Below are positions 1 through 12,568 of a stretch of DNA of 64,000 nt, piece after piece. Under the pieces are notes generated by a model. That model saw only the letters and a list, made by a program, of their open reading frames with translations, was not told where the DNA came from and did no database searches. A program made the position numbers and the translations under genes. This stretch comes from Syngnathus acus. Its lineage: Eukaryota > Chordata > Actinopteri > Syngnathiformes > Syngnathidae. The DNA is taken from the NCBI RefSeq assembly GCF_901709675.1, contig NC_051097.1, forward strand, positions 3,274,539 to 3,338,538, in the 5' to 3' direction. The stretch's first letter is position 1, and each line of letters starts with the position of its first letter.

Positions 1-1801
1 TTTTGTAGGGTTTGCTTTAATTTAGTTTGAAAGATTGCAGTCAGGTTACTTCTGCACCTGTCAACCGGTGGTCCGCGGCCTTCTAGTGGTCCGTGGCGGT
101 ATTGCAGGTGGTCTGCCAAATTGGAAATGGAAAATAATTGTAACATTTTTTTAAATGAAATGGATTTATTATTTAGACTTGATTTTTTTTTCCAGCTAAT
201 TTTGTGAAACATACACATGCAAATAAATACCATGTATAGGTCTATCCTTCTTCGGTGCAAAATAAAATAATATTCCGCCAAAGCAGTGGTCCCCGGTGTT
301 AGAGTGGTGCTCACTCTAACTTATTTTGCAAGAACCACACGGGAGACAGTATGCCCTTTTAAGCACTTGCAAGTGGAGAGTCATTTGTCGCTGTGCATAC
401 AGCGATGATCGAATGAGGTCTGACTCAGGCCTCTTGCAAGAGCATTTTCATTGAGAGAACCAGGGTGTGGGTGAGAGTGGTCAGGATGGGGGTGAACCCC
501 TGGCCGCTGGTCAAAGCATAGCAGGGGGTCTTTTGCGACGTTGGGGGAAACAGAACAACTTAGATTGCTTCCTCTGCAGCTGGTCAATCAGTTCAAAGGA
601 TCTATCTTTGTTCTACTACTTTGTTAAACAGGACACGTTCAGTTAATTATTACAGGTTACATTCCAACATAAGCATAGGATGAAACTAATCTATCAACCC
701 TAACACCCGGGTTGCTTCTTGGTTATAATGGTGGACCCTTGGACAAAAACAGTTGAAACCCCCTGGGTTACTGCATTGTTGAACATTGGTAAGTCAAAAG
801 TGTACATGTACTGTAATGATAAGTGTGGCAGAGAATGAAAGAATGTTAGTCTTTGACATTTGACTTTGACAAAAATCTACTCGTCCAACATGTCACACAT
901 TTTTGAAACTGCAACGCCAATAGTTTGCTAATATTGAGATCTGACTGAAAATATTAACTTAGATAGATAACCATAAAAAATACACCTTGTTTTGATGTTT
1001 TTATCAAAGTATAAGTTTATCAACACCAGATGATGGTGGATTTTAGGCTAATTAAAGACACAAGCATTTGCCATCAACAGGGAATATCTTGCCTCTCTGA
1101 ATCTATTGCCATTGTTGTTAATGTTTGCTGCTGTCCCCATTTTCCCCACCCCATAAGACCCCAAGATCTCAATCAAGGTCTCAATCGTGGTTCACTTTAC
1201 ACCTATTTTAATGTTTGTTTGTTGTTTACATCGTGTCATCAATGACAAGAGGATATAATTTTAAGACCCTATTTGTAATGTAACAATAACAGTGGGCATC
1301 CTGGTGGAGCACTGGTTAGCTTTTCCGCCTCACAGTTTGAAGGTGCAGTTCGATTGCGGCTCCATCATTCTTGTGTGGAGTTTGCATGTTCTCTTCATGC
1401 CTGCGTGGGTGTCCCCCCTGGTGCCTGGTTTAATCACGTTCAAAAACACGTATGGTAGGCCGACTGACCACTCCGAATTGCCGTAGGTGCAATTGTGAGT
1501 TTAAATGGCTGTCTATATGCGCCTTGCAATTGGCTGGCGACCGGTTCAGGGTGCGCCACAACTACCCCCAAAAGACTGCTGGGACAGGCTCCAGCACGCC
1601 CGCGAAGTTTTGTTTTGAAATGTAGAGCATAAAAGTATATATTTCAAATTTAAAACCAACACTCATAAAAGGGCAGATACTTAAACAAGCTACTTATTTA
1701 CAGTAACCAAGGATGTATACTTTATTCCCACCATTTGTAGTCATAAATAATGAGGTACAGTCCTATACCTTTGTCAATAATCACTTTTTCTTGTATTGCA
1801 G
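1..1801 (+). other. cacna1b intron (5' end outside window)
   Basis: This is intronic sequence ending in a polypyrimidine tract and AG at 1800-1801, just before the first recognised coding exon. Around 60-110 and 285-300 there are decayed fragments resembling hAT-type repeat ends (repeated GTGGTCC and GTCCGTGG blocks). A degenerate SINE lies at 1291-1606. I see no coding exon here. Confidence 0.6.
1291..1606 (+). repeat. degenerate tRNA-derived SINE (AFC/Mermaid-like)
   Basis: The text follows the same order as the better copies at 5191 and 48064: a tRNA-like head with the phrase CCGCCTCACAGTT, then a core with GTGTGGAGTTTGCATGTTCT, then GATTGGCTGGCGACCGGTT, then the CTGCTGGGACAGGCTCCAGC segment. 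It lacks an (ATGG)n tail. The family name is from memory of fish SINEs of this structure; the tRNA-derived origin is well supported by the full copy at 48064. Confidence 0.7.
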
Positions 1802-3696
1802 AGTAAACTGGGAGCGTTGTTTCGTCCAATACTTCCCCTTGGTCATTTCAAAGAAGTAGAGCCCCCGATACCCAGTCCCAAACAGCTATTACCTCTACAC
1901 CCTGAATCAGAAGCAAAGACATCACCCCTTCCACCTGTCAGAACCACTACCACCACCTTGGTTAACAAGGACACAATGTGAGTGTTTGCAGTTAATGAAT
2001 TTGGTGGCAAACATATTATACCCAATTTACACAATATTAAATAAGCAGGTTATGACGTTATGTTATGTTATGTTATGTTATGTTATGTTATGTTACATTA
2101 TGTTATGTTACGTTATGGCAAATTGTGAGTATGCGTGCACATTGTAGGACGTCTCGACGGGTAGCATGGGATTCCAGAACGTTGTCAGTTTTGTATTGTT
2201 TAGTACAAAACCAGGAAATGGGCATGTGCGACAGAGACCCTTGTTGTTGGCCAATCAGATAACATTGACGACACGACCTCGCTTGGCCTGAAAAGGCTGG
2301 CTCTTTAGAATCATGTCTGAAATGGTTCTGAACAGAGGTGTCCAATCCAGGTCCAGAAAGTAGAAACATTTCCACAGTTTGGCTTTAGCCACAGGTGCTT
2401 CACAAACTCTGGCCGGCTTTTTACTTTCTGGACCTGGATTTGACACTTTTGGTTCTGAAAAGCGATTCCATTGTTAAATTAGCAACACTGGTTGCTCACA
2501 CAAATCCATTTGGCCTACATTGCTTCCAAAGTTAACAAATTCTAGATTCCCTTGAGATGAATAGAGATAATACACAATTTTGTTGTTTTTATTCACAGGC
2601 TTGACCAGAAGAGTTCCATAAAACATTCCCAGTCTGGAGATGTTTCTTTGACAGCACTGAAACCCAAAGGCCGGAGGAAACTACCAAGAGGCCAGTCGGA
2701 AGATGTACAGTGTTCTGCAAGGCCTCAGGTTTACACACATGCACTCACTTACAAAAAAAGCACCACACCCAAGAACAACTAAAACAATGAAAGGCTTTTG
2801 TTATGCATACTTTTATTTTTGTTATTTTATTTTCAGGAAGTGGTTGAAATGAAGCCAGTTGAGAACTTCTCAGACACCGAGGCATACCCAAGCCTGGATG
2901 GTCATGGCCGAGCAGCTTCTCTGCCTCGGCTCAATGCAGAGTATTACGTAAGCTCCGCGCCTTTCAGGAAACTGTGTCTGTTTCATAAAGTAATTGCTTT
3001 CAGATGTTTATTTTGAAATATATTTGATGTAAAAAGGTATCTCTGCAAGTACACTTCCCACCAATAATGATAACAGAAAGGCCAATTCCTTTCTATTGGG
3101 GTTGACATCAAAAGACGAATATGAGACAAGAGATCAATGATTACGTTTTTGTTTGCCGCTAGTTACATCTGGATCTGATAATCGCATTATTTGTTATAAA
3201 AGACTGTACTTTTATCAAAGGTTATGGAAGAGACAATCTTGCTAATGACTAGAAGTGTGTTTATAATTATTTTTTATTATTCGTCCTTTGCTAGCAGTAA
3301 CTGCATTAAGCCTGTAACCCATTGACGTCACCAACATTGTGAGTGGCTGCAATCTGATGGAAATCAAACAATACATCCCAACCCAACAATTTGTACAGAA
3401 GAAGCTTAGCAAGCCTAAGCCATTACATTACCTCCACGTTTTTCCAGAGGAGCTCGTACAGTCCGTTCAGCATGCAGGGCCAGTTCCAGGACTTCTTTTT
3501 CTCCTATAACGCACTAAAGGAGACTTGACTGATACATAGAAGGCCCAAGAACATAAAAATATTTAGAATATTGTATTCCAAGTTTTGATCACAAAAAACT
3601 ACTCAAGCATCTTATGTCTCATTTTCAGTCAACTTATCAATTTAAATTGTTCAATGCAATACCATTCTGTGAACTGCAGTAGCTTTTTATGGATAT

Positions 3697-3728
<32 letters not shown>

Positions 3729-6700
3729 ACCAGGGTTTATATCCAGTTGTTGCTAGTTTATCTCCCGCTCGCTGTCCTCCCCGCTCTCCCGCATCCCCTG
3801 ACATGCACTTTTCTTATGTTGCTTTTTGGCTTGTTGGAAGAGGGGGTTGGCATTATGCATGTAAATAAAATGATTTCGAGCCAGAGCCAAGGTATAGACA
3901 CACATATCAAATTGATCATTGGGGCACATGTAATATTTTGTGCATCATGTGTTTCACGTTCCACCCAACACATGGAAGGTCATAGTCCCAGGGCTAGTGA
4001 AAGAACATGCAACATGTGTTTCTATGATGGGAAACTATGCCAGAACTATAAGAACAAACTGCCTGTGCTACTTGTTAAAGTTGAAGTGATTGCGATGTTT
4101 TTATAGAATTTTGGTGAAAAATGGATGGGTTAGTGCCAACCTTTAACTTCTTCTGTCTTCGCTTTCTCCTAATTTGGATGCCCATTGCTAATATTTTGCC
4201 CACCTCCCTCTTGTGTGTGCTGTCTGATAGCGGAGCCACCCTCGCCACGCCCCTGGGACCCACCTGGCAGTATGTACCACCTGTTGTGCCACCTCTTTTT
4301 TCCTCTCCTTTGTCCTTTCTAATGTCTGTTTTTGTGCCAGTGAGCTTCTGTCATCTCAGTGCAGAGTTTGCATCTTCATGGAGGAAGTGAACCATATGCA
4401 ATATGCAGCGTTATTATTTAGATTACATACAATGATACATGCAACAAAATCGACAAGCAATTTCATTTTGAGCACACGTCGCTAGCTGTCAACAACGGGT
4501 TGGAGTCGTTCAGTTCTGTTCTCTAAAATTGTGTTTGTGTGAAAATAGCAGCCCTGTAGTTTTCTGTAAATCTGTGTGTTTGTTAGTGATGGAAAACCGA
4601 AGTTTCAAATTTGCGTCATGAACTAGTTGTAGTTTTGATTCCTCTAAATGGCACTGTTGGTTTAAATAAAGTGGTTTAAGAAATTCCCAGCCCAATGTTG
4701 AACATAGAGTGCTATCTAAAGGAGTCAACTGGTTCATGAAGAAAATTTGAAGCTTCATTTTCTCTAGTGTTTGTTTGACTCATCCAAAGCAGGTGCAGAT
4801 TCTGCTTTGCTGCTTTAGAATATCCATTTTCTCTCATTTACTGCTCAGTCAACAGTCAAAGTTGTTGTCTGGCCTTTCTTTATATTGTCTTCTTTTGGTA
4901 CATAAAACAAAAAAAGCATTTAAGTTTATTGTTAAATTTTGTCACACTGTCTCTGTGCATTTTCATAGCATCATTTTACGACAACATACCTGCTACAAGG
5001 ACATGTACACTCTGTGTTGTATTGTTGTTGTCCAAGAATGTCTCTAATTGTGGTACTCTGGAGTAGGAACACATCGAATTAGAAAATGACTCAAATATGT
5101 GCGTGTGTAATATGTGTTTGTAATATTCAACATGAGTCAACGTAAGTCATGCTCTTCCCCCAAATTAAGATGACTATAAAATATAAATCAGGCGGCTTGG
5201 TGGACACTGGTTATCGCGTCCGCCTCACAGTTAGGAGGGTGCGGGTTTGATTCCACTTCCAGCTCTCCCTGTGTGGAGTTTGCATGTTCTCCCCGTGCCC
5301 GCGTGGGTTTTCTCCGGGCACTCCGGTTTCCTCCCACATCCCAAAAACATGCTTGGTAGGCCGAATGAGCACTCCAAATTGCCTCTAGGTGTGAGTGCGG
5401 ATGGTTGTTCGTCTCTGTGTGCACTGCGATTGGCTGGCAACTGATTCAGGGTGTCCCCGCCTACTAGCCGATGACTGCTGGGATAGGCCCCAGCACACCA
5501 CCGACCGTGGGGACAAGCGGTATAAAAAATGGATGGATGGATGGATGGATGGATGGATGGATGGATGGATGGATGGATGGATGGATGGATGGATGGATGG
5601 ATGGATGGAGTATAAATCAAGGAACTCAGCTTGCACAAAACAATGGAAAAACAAATTAATTGGTGAATTATATCTTGGTATACAACAGACTCACCTTTAG
5701 GTAGCTTAGAAATATTTTTTTGCTTATTGTGTATTGAAGAACAATTAGTTCTTCCTTAGAAGTTTAGATGTTTCAATCAGTCAGTGATTGTTTAATCAAC
5801 ATAAATATTCATCTGAATTAAGATGCCAAATAATGAGGGGTGAAAAATCCATCTCTTTATAACTTGATAGTGCGCCAGTGGAGAGAGCTTTTCCAAGACT
5901 TACAAACATGCATCTATATCTATTTTGTTATGAGGGTTTCCTGAACTGACCAAGCCAGTTTGATAGATTTTGAGACAGTGGCCAATAAGCAAAAAAAAAC
6001 AACAACAACAACATTCTGCTATTGAACAATAACGAAACACCATAATTTGAATATTTTGCTTTTTTAGTTGTTTTGTCCTTGTTACAAAACAGTGTCATTG
6101 TGATAATTAATCTTGGTACTCTTCCCAGCAGCGAGCCAGAAATTGTAATGTTATCACCATTACCCATTCTGTTCTTTGTTGACTAATACCCTAGTCCACG
6201 GTCCAATGTAATCATATGGATTTAAGGTCTTTCTTCTCCAACCTTTTTAGTAAATGTACTTGGAGGGTTAACAGATTAAGGAATAAAACATGTTGTGTAA
6301 CAGTCTTTAAACAAAAAGTTGCTTCCATCATTGGTGATGTGATTATTGGCATGATCCAGTCAAGTGGTTTGGTTAATGTCACGATTTGACACACCATCAC
6401 TCTACAGTCTCCTTACTGCTGCTTTGTTTCCATTTCCAGCCAATTGTTGACCTCAGTCCCATAAGACGCTCAGCTTCCTCGCTGACCCCACAGCACAACC
6501 ATGAAGTGATTCTTAAGGATTATAACCTGATACGACCAGGCCAACATCAATCATCAGCAGGATCTGGAGCAGTCCAAGGCCAGGACCGAGTCCATCATCA
6601 TCATCACCACCACCGCTGCCACAGACGTAGGGACAAGGACAAAGAGAAAAAGCAGAAATCCCTAGATAGAGCTACATCGGTGCAGCCACCAAGTACTGTT

Positions 6701-9700
6701 GGTAAGTCAAAAATATAGAAAGTAATTCTGTTTTTTTGTTTTCGTGTCAGAGAAACTCTGATTCCTGTAATCTCAAACTTGATCAGGTCAACAGTTTCAT
6801 TTGAAGAAGTTCGAGCTAATACAGAACAGATGCACATTGTTTTAGATCAACAGACTATAAAAGGTGTTCCATCTTTTTTCTCAGTTTTGCCGTGCTTCAG
6901 TGCTTGTTACTACACCGATTGTGTGGTCTGCATTTGTTGAGTAAGTTTATAGCGCTGTAGAATGTACAGTATATGGCTATACTCAGCACGGCTGTCCTGC
7001 GGGACCCCAACATGGATGTCAACATCCTCAACAACTCAATAAACTTTAACAGCATACGCCAAGTTTTTTAAACAGGTGGTATTGTATTTATGCTATATGA
7101 AATTCTTATATTCTACAACAAATGCTTACATTGGAGGAAAAAACAGATGAGAAGGTAATTCAGTTTACAAAACTGCAACACATTGATTGTGAATTAATTG
7201 TGGAACAAATGGGACAAACCGGAATTAGTGTTAGAGAAGTTGTCATTTTAAGACGTCAAAATTAGGTTTGACTAAGGATTAATAATGTGATAACATTTTA
7301 GATTGTCTATCCAGTTGATTGTCAATTTGATCAAAGGTGATGCAGCATTTTGTCCCAAATGCCTATCATAGCTGAGGCTTTTGAATGGTTTTGTTTCCTC
7401 CCGCCCACCTCCCAATGTATAACACTACTGGTTTTGTCTTTGCAAATGGGGATGTGCATTTACCAGGAAGGAAAGACATGAGACAGAGGCTCTTTTATGC
7501 ATTATATGAAAGCGCGGTGAGGGGAGTGACCTCGAAGGGATGTTTGGAGCAAAAGAAGAAGGTGGCATTCTGTCATCACAGGTAGTCATCGGTATGTTGG
7601 CAGAGACGATTACACCCGCCTCGAAATGACCGCCGCCATCATCCGCTTGGTGATCCTCAGACTTCATTTACACTTGTCCGTGAATAGGGCAACAGGACAT
7701 GAGATGTGTACAGCCCAGTCTCAAAGGTTGTTGGGACATCTGTTTTCTTTTGAGTCGTTGTCTATTCCCAGGCCAATTCCTTGAGAAGCAGAATGTTTTG
7801 TTACTTATCTGTGTAATATAATTCACAGCAAAGTCAAAATCACAATATGAAAAATCCAAGTCAACATCCAGCCCGACTGCATTTTGCTACCTAATCTTAA
7901 GGCTTAGGGAGGGATGAAAGTTTATAAACATGGCTGAACCAACTGCAAACCAACCTTTTGACCATTCAGGGCACTTTCCAGGAAAAAAAACAAAACATTA
8001 AAGTCCAGCTTTGAACCAACAGAATTCCACTGAATGTTGATGGCTTTATTTCAAGCATACGTTTACATTCCAGTGTCCAGTCTTTAGATTTGAAAGTGTT
8101 TGCATTTATTTGATCTATTTGTCCAGCTAAATAATTTTTTTCTCCCCATGATTACTTTCTGAAGTCTAATTGGTTTCAAACACAGAAACCTACTGATGAA
8201 CTACGGGTGTGAACAAATTGTCTTTGTCAATGCTCAAAAGTTAAGCAAAGTATTTTTCCCAAATACGTTTGTGAATTTATGGTTTGGAAAATGTTCTTTA
8301 TTTTGAATATACGTACATGCTAAGGATGTAACAAATCAATTCCAAAATGTTACTGTTTGTAACAAGCACAAAACCCCCCGCGACCCGACCCCGGATAAGC
8401 GGAAGAAGATGGATGGATGGATGGACAAGCACAAAACATTTAAAATAAAAACATCTTTTAATTATAAAATAAGTGATAAATGAACAAAAATTTAAAAAAA
8501 AAATCAAAATCGGGACCTGAAATTGAATCGGGGTTTGAATGAATCGTTTCTCCTTAATATGTACAGTACACAATTTTGGAGCTTTAGGTCATCCTAAAAA
8601 GTACAAAAATTAAAAAAAACTTTACCACAATAACCAAAGCTAGACTATTGCGTTAGGTCAAGAAAAAAATGGATTACTTTCAAAGAACAGAGGAAGATGA
8701 AGCTACATTTTTGTGATTTTGTCTATTTTTCATTTACAGACCCCTCGGCCGAAGGTATGTCTAGAGAACGAGCAAGGGAGCGTGACCGCAGTCGCCCGCA
8801 CGAGAGAAGGCATCATTCCTCTGCAGGCGAGAAACAACGCTACTACTCCTGCGAGCGTTATGGCTCCAGAGAGACAAGCCACGCTAAGTCAGCCGGTCCA
8901 AGCCGATCCACATCTCCAGGAGAGGGACAAGACACCACCATCCTTAAACAAGTGAGTTAATTGCTGGTAAAACAATGAAGTCTGTTGTTTTTATCCTGAA
9001 ACATGCATTCACTTATTTATATATTAACAAATGGTGTCAAAAATCCAAACAAACATGCTTATTTGTGTCGTTTAGGCAAGATTATGAACGTTTGTGTGGT
9101 AAAGTAACCAGAGAAAATTAGACTTTTTAAAAAAAATTAACATCTTACAGTCTTATGTTATGCAATTTAAATTCCATACTGAAATAGAGTACAATATAAA
9201 ATCTCCAAATAAGTTTTTCTTTGTTAGTTTTAAATGACACATCTTTTAAGGTGTACTAATGTCACAGTCCCGTAAATACCTGTGTATCTTGTGACTTACA
9301 TTCCAGACCCACTCGTGAACTGTAAAAAATGTACTATATAGAGCAACCATGAATTCTTTTTCAAAAGTTTTACGGCTGCCACACACTCTAGAACACGGAT
9401 GTCAAATTCATTTTTGTTGTGGGCCACATCATAGTTATGATTTCCCGCATGGGGCCATTAATGACTTAAATAGAAATGGATGGGGCTTCGTATCCTCACA
9501 TACACAACAGAATCAGATACACAAAAAAATGTCAGTCATTTTGACAGTAAAATTGTAAAATAATTATTGCAATATCTCATTTTTATTAAAAGGGAAGACT
9601 GCTTACATGTTTTGTATTTTAACAAGAAACATTGATTTGACACACATTATTTGCCTATGGGGGCCACGTAATATCAATCAACCAACGTTGATTTAGCAAA

Positions 9701-10721
9701 ATGTGCAGCTCAAAGTGCTGCACATCGGTTAAAAACAAACCTCCAGCCAACAAGGGTGTGCATATGTGGTACCTAACGGGATAAACTCTACGTCAAACAG
9801 CAGAGGAACAGGAATCCTTCGTTAGAGAAAGTCGAATCTGGCCCCCGGGCCTTGTGTTTGACATCTGTGCTCAAGAGTCTCTGGAATTTAGAATGTGTGG
9901 GAGGCGTAAAACTGAGGTATAGAAACTCTAAACTCAGGATAGACCGAATATTGTCCGATTATCAGCACCAATATTTGGCATTTTGAATCCTTCAGCCTTT
10001 TTTGAAAATGTAGGCGGGCGATAAAAGATTAATTTCATGTGAATTTGTCGCTGCATCCGAGCCAAAATGCTAGGAGTATCAATTTCATTCTGTATAAATC
10101 ACACATTTGCATTTTTCCAATTATGTTATTTACATCAGATGATTTATTTTGTTTATTTTGTTCCTTCAGTATGGTAGCACTGTGGGTAAAGCCGCCCCAT
10201 CTGGTTCAAGCACATCGGGTCGTGGTCGCAGGCAGCTCCCCCAAACACCCCTCACTCCTCGTCCTGCCGTGGCCTATAAGACTGCAAACTCCTCCCCCCT
10301 CTCTTCTGCTGCCAGCACCACTATGGCTGGACACCACACTCGTGTCAGCCGTGGCCTTTCAGAACACGAGCGCCTGCACGGGGACACTGACCGCTCCCCG
10401 ATACCGGTGACCTGCATTGGTTCTGATCCAAATTTAGCCCATCAGCTGCAGGGAGCTTCTCAACAAGCGCTTTTGGAAGACATGGAGGACTTCCAGGACG
10501 CTGTGAGCAGCCAAGTATTATCGCACTCTGCCAGAGCTGGCGCCTCAGCAACCACCTCATCTTCCCATGATGCTGCCGCTGTGCCCGTCACAGCGGCGGC
10601 CACACAAGAGCGTGCAGATGTGGTACCTAACGGGTACCACTTCACCTTTGGGGTAAATTCTGCATCAAACAGCAGAGGAACAGGAAGCCTCAGGGAGCGA
10701 GAGGATGAGGACTGGTGCTAA
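1802..10721 (+). CDS. cacna1b: Cav2.2 N-type voltage-gated calcium channel alpha-1B, C-terminal exons
   Basis: This is the pore-forming subunit of presynaptic N-type calcium channels; only the distal cytoplasmic tail is here. Six exons join in frame: 1802-1977, 2599-2728, 2837-2947, 6440-6701, 8740-8951 and 10170-10721 (481 codons with the TAA stop). All have AG acceptors and GT donors. Diagnostic text: GRAASLPRL (about 2905-2933), [10 protein letters not shown], seven His followed by RCHRRRD (about 6590-6630), [15 protein letters not shown] in the fifth exon, [15 protein letters not shown] then YKTANSSP in the last exon, [10 protein letters not shown], and the end EDEDWC. These match the order in mammalian CACNA1[13 protein letters not shown] is the known RIM-binding-protein SH3 ligand, and the terminal D-x-W-C is a PDZ ligand for presynaptic scaffolds. 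CACNA1A ends similarly, but the YKTANSSP and EKQRYYSC blocks favour 1B. The 5' exons lie before the window. Confidence 0.93.
2050..2117. repeat. (TTATG)n pentanucleotide microsatellite
   Basis: About a dozen copies of ATGTT/TTATG in a row, with a few interruptions (ACATT, ACGTT). It lies in the cacna1b intron between 1977 and 2599. Confidence 0.9.
2333..2451. mobile_element. 119-bp palindromic hAT MITE with 8-bp TSD
   Basis: The ends are inverted copies: CAGAGGTGTCCAATCCAGGT at the left, and the complement of GTGTCAAATCCAGGTCCAGA at the right. The flanks are identical 8-mers, GTTCTGAA at 2325-2332 and again at 2452-2459. An 8-bp duplication plus a CA(G/A)-type terminus is the hAT signature. 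It is too short to code and is a non-autonomous copy. Confidence 0.85.
3692..3726. repeat. (TTTA)n microsatellite
   Basis: About eight TTTA units in the long cacna1b intron between 2947 and 6440. The rest of 2948-6439 is intronic, apart from the SINE at 5191 and the candidate exon at 4231. Confidence 0.85.
4231..4269 (+). CDS. cacna1b: candidate 39-nt cassette exon of cacna1b
   Basis: A GC-rich block in AT-rich intron is bounded by a TGTGCTGTCTGATAG acceptor and a GTATGT donor. It is exactly 39 nt. Because the flanking exons both meet at codon boundaries (2947 and 6440), it would insert 13 residues, [13 protein letters not shown], without a frame change. It would fall in the tail between the [13 protein letters not shown] and PIVDLSP segments. 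Transcript support is unknown, and I do not recall a mammalian equivalent. Confidence 0.4.
5191..5609 (+). repeat. tRNA-derived SINE with (ATGG)n tail
   Basis: A nearly full-length member of the same family as 48064. The tRNA-like head has CCGCCTCACAGTTAGGAGGG and a B-box-like GGTTTGATTCC. The core contains GTGGAGTTTGCATGTTCTCC and TCCGGTTTCCTCCCACATCC, then the CTGGGATAGGCCCCAGCAC segment and GGGGACAAGCGG. From about 5529 to 5609 the tail is a pure (ATGG)n microsatellite. The tail creates open frames rich in MDGW or IHPS, which are not genes. Confidence 0.85.
8376..8426 (+). repeat. SINE 3'-end fragment with short (ATGG)n
   Basis: The text CGACCCGACCCCGGATAAGC followed by GGAAGAAG and four ATGG units is the terminal segment of a fish SINE. 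The remainder of the element is missing. It lies in the cacna1b intron 6702-8739, which is otherwise unremarkable AT-rich sequence. Confidence 0.6.
9394..9869. mobile_element. hAT-like MITE carrying a cacna1b exon fragment
   Basis: The termini CACGGATGTCAAATTCA and, inverted, CACAGATGTCAAACACAAGG are of the same type as those at 41481, 43395 and 63672. The flanking 8-mers CTCTAGAA and CTCAAGAG are similar, compatible with an aged hAT duplication. Inside the right half, 9743-9814 is homologous to the last cacna1b exon. The element lies in the last cacna1b intron. Confidence 0.65.
9743..9814 (+). pseudogene. partial copy of the terminal cacna1b exon
   Basis: ATGTGGTACCTAACGGG at 9763-9780 is identical to the exon text at about 10617-10634. 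After a gap of about 21 nt relative to the exon, TCAAACAGCAGAGGAACAGG matches again (9793-9812, against about 10664-10683). The two blocks are collinear and in the same orientation. Because of the gap and the changes it is not a usable alternative exon. It is about 850 bp upstream of its parent. Confidence 0.75.
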
Positions 10722-12215
10722 CATGCTTAGATACTAGAGAGGGTTTTCCTATCCACTGATGAAGGAGCAGCTTGTCTGTGTTGCTCTTGTCAGGTCGCGT
10801 GAGCTGGTCAGAGGCTAGCAGGCTTGGATTGAGGTAAAGTGAAAACTAGCCAGTTGAAAGTGCTGTTAAAGGGGTCCATTGAAGCGTCTCCTTCCAACAC
10901 AGAGAAGTGTGGAAGGATAGAAAATGATGACTTTTTCTAACCTTTTTTTAACCCTTCCTACAAAATGATTCTGAAGACCCTTCAATATTTTGCCTTGGCC
11001 AGTGGTGTTGAAGTTTAAAAGCCCAAATTTGGAAAAGCTATGTTTTACAATCCAAATGCCTCGTTCTCGGTCTCCCTGGATGCTTTATTTTGTCTTGACA
11101 AATAAGGCGGAGGTTTAGATGGAACTTGCTAGCACCAAACATCTGATGGAATAGAGTCATTATCGACCAAGATGATCTTATGTCGGTCTTGGAACTTTTC
11201 TGATTATTAATGCAAAGATCAGCAAGTGTCACTTTGAGGCAAAAAAACAACAACAACAAAGGAGCCACTTTCATGGCCAAGCTTTATTCAAATTGGGGGT
11301 GCACGCAGGGACTTGGACAACAATTTTACAACATGTGGCCGAATACTAAGTGCCTCATTTTACAAGATGTGAGCAGTAGTCTGGCTTCTTGAGTGGATGA
11401 TCTGTGTTGAACACACAGTCAAGCATGTGCACAGGTGAGGAATACTGGACAACTTAAAGCTGTTTGGATCTGTTGTAATGGTCTAGATAAAAACAAAAAC
11501 AAAACAAAAAAATCCCCAAAAACATTTTTATATACTGAGTCCTGTAGTTGGTGAACCCACACTGAAGATCCAAAGTCAGCGATGTAGTGCATGCCGAGGT
11601 CTTGAACATGTCGATTTGTGTCTGTACTTTATTTAAGGGTGTGTGCTAAGCATTTGCCTTCTTCAAACACACTGCCAGTCCATTGGTAAGAAACAGTCTC
11701 CAAAAGGACAAAAAGTGCCATTTTTTAAACTGTAACTCAAGTCAGAAACAAATGTCCTCCAGTAGAGCTGATTCTATTAAAAAAAAAAGCCACATACTTG
11801 TTTTTGTTTTGTTCTGGCTCTAACAGGTGAACCTCATATTTGGTTTATTGTTTTAGTTCTCATCCTTTTCTTAATACTTTTCTATCATGCCCACAGGATG
11901 GACAAAAGAGAGGAATGGAGGAATAATTTCTATACAATCGGTACACCTAAAAAAACTGCTCTTTAAAGTCACAGTGGTCACAATGATTTACTAGATATGT
12001 TGTAATAGTGATCATCTTTTTGCATCTTGTTGGTTATTGATATTTATACTTTCACTACATTATTAAATTGTTGTTGGTAATCATTGTGAGAAATCATAAA
12101 CATGTCATTTGAGCGAATATTGTTTCAGAAGTGTGTATCAAATTGGTAGCCTTTTGCAGTACTTAGTATGTAATCGGCTTGTGACCCCTAATCCAATAAA
12201 ATGACCACTACTGAA
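10722..12215 (+). other. cacna1b: cacna1b 3' untranslated region (extent inferred)
   Basis: This sequence follows the cacna1b stop codon directly. The first AATAAA I see on this strand is at 12195-12200, so cleavage shortly after 12210 is plausible. Another AATAAA occurs at 15139-15144, so a longer 3'UTR is possible. No conserved open frame is visible here. Confidence 0.5.
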
Positions 12216-12233
12216 GTATTGACGAACTAAGTA

Positions 12234-12566
12234 CAGTAATCCCTCGTTTATCGCGGATAATTGGTTCCAAAAACCACCCGCGATAAGTGAAATCCGCGAA
12301 GTACGGTCACCAACAAGAAGTACTGGGCAGGCTAACGAGTTAGCGGAAAGATGCTAATTCGCAATCGTACTAACGTGCGAAAACGGACTTTTAAAGGAAT
12401 GTAAACGAATATTTGGAGCAATACTACATTGTCCTAAAGGTTAGACTCGTTTCCTCAATTTAGAAGTTTTACTTTGACTTTTAAATTGTTTTTTAATTTG
12501 GGGAAAAAAAATCTGCGATGTAGTGAAGCCGCGATAAACAAAACGCGAAGTAGCGAGGGATCACTG
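12234..12566. mobile_element. MITE with TA duplication (Tc1/mariner- or pogo-type)
   Basis: The left end CAGTAATCCCTCGTTTATCG and the inverted right end CAGTGATCCCTCGCTACTTC share CAGTrATCCCTCG. Both are flanked by TA (12232-12233 and 12567-12568). A further internal inverted match, TTTATCGCGG, lies next to both ends. At 333 bp with no transposase frame it is non-autonomous. The CAGTAATCCCTCG end resembles Tigger/pogo-type elements; the family name is inferred. Confidence 0.75.
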
Positions 12567-12568
12567 TA

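Noticed and set aside
5395-5700. Open frames rich in MDGW or IHPS
   Set aside because: They are translations of the (ATGG)n SINE tail; the same happens at 16420-16690 and 52081-52385.
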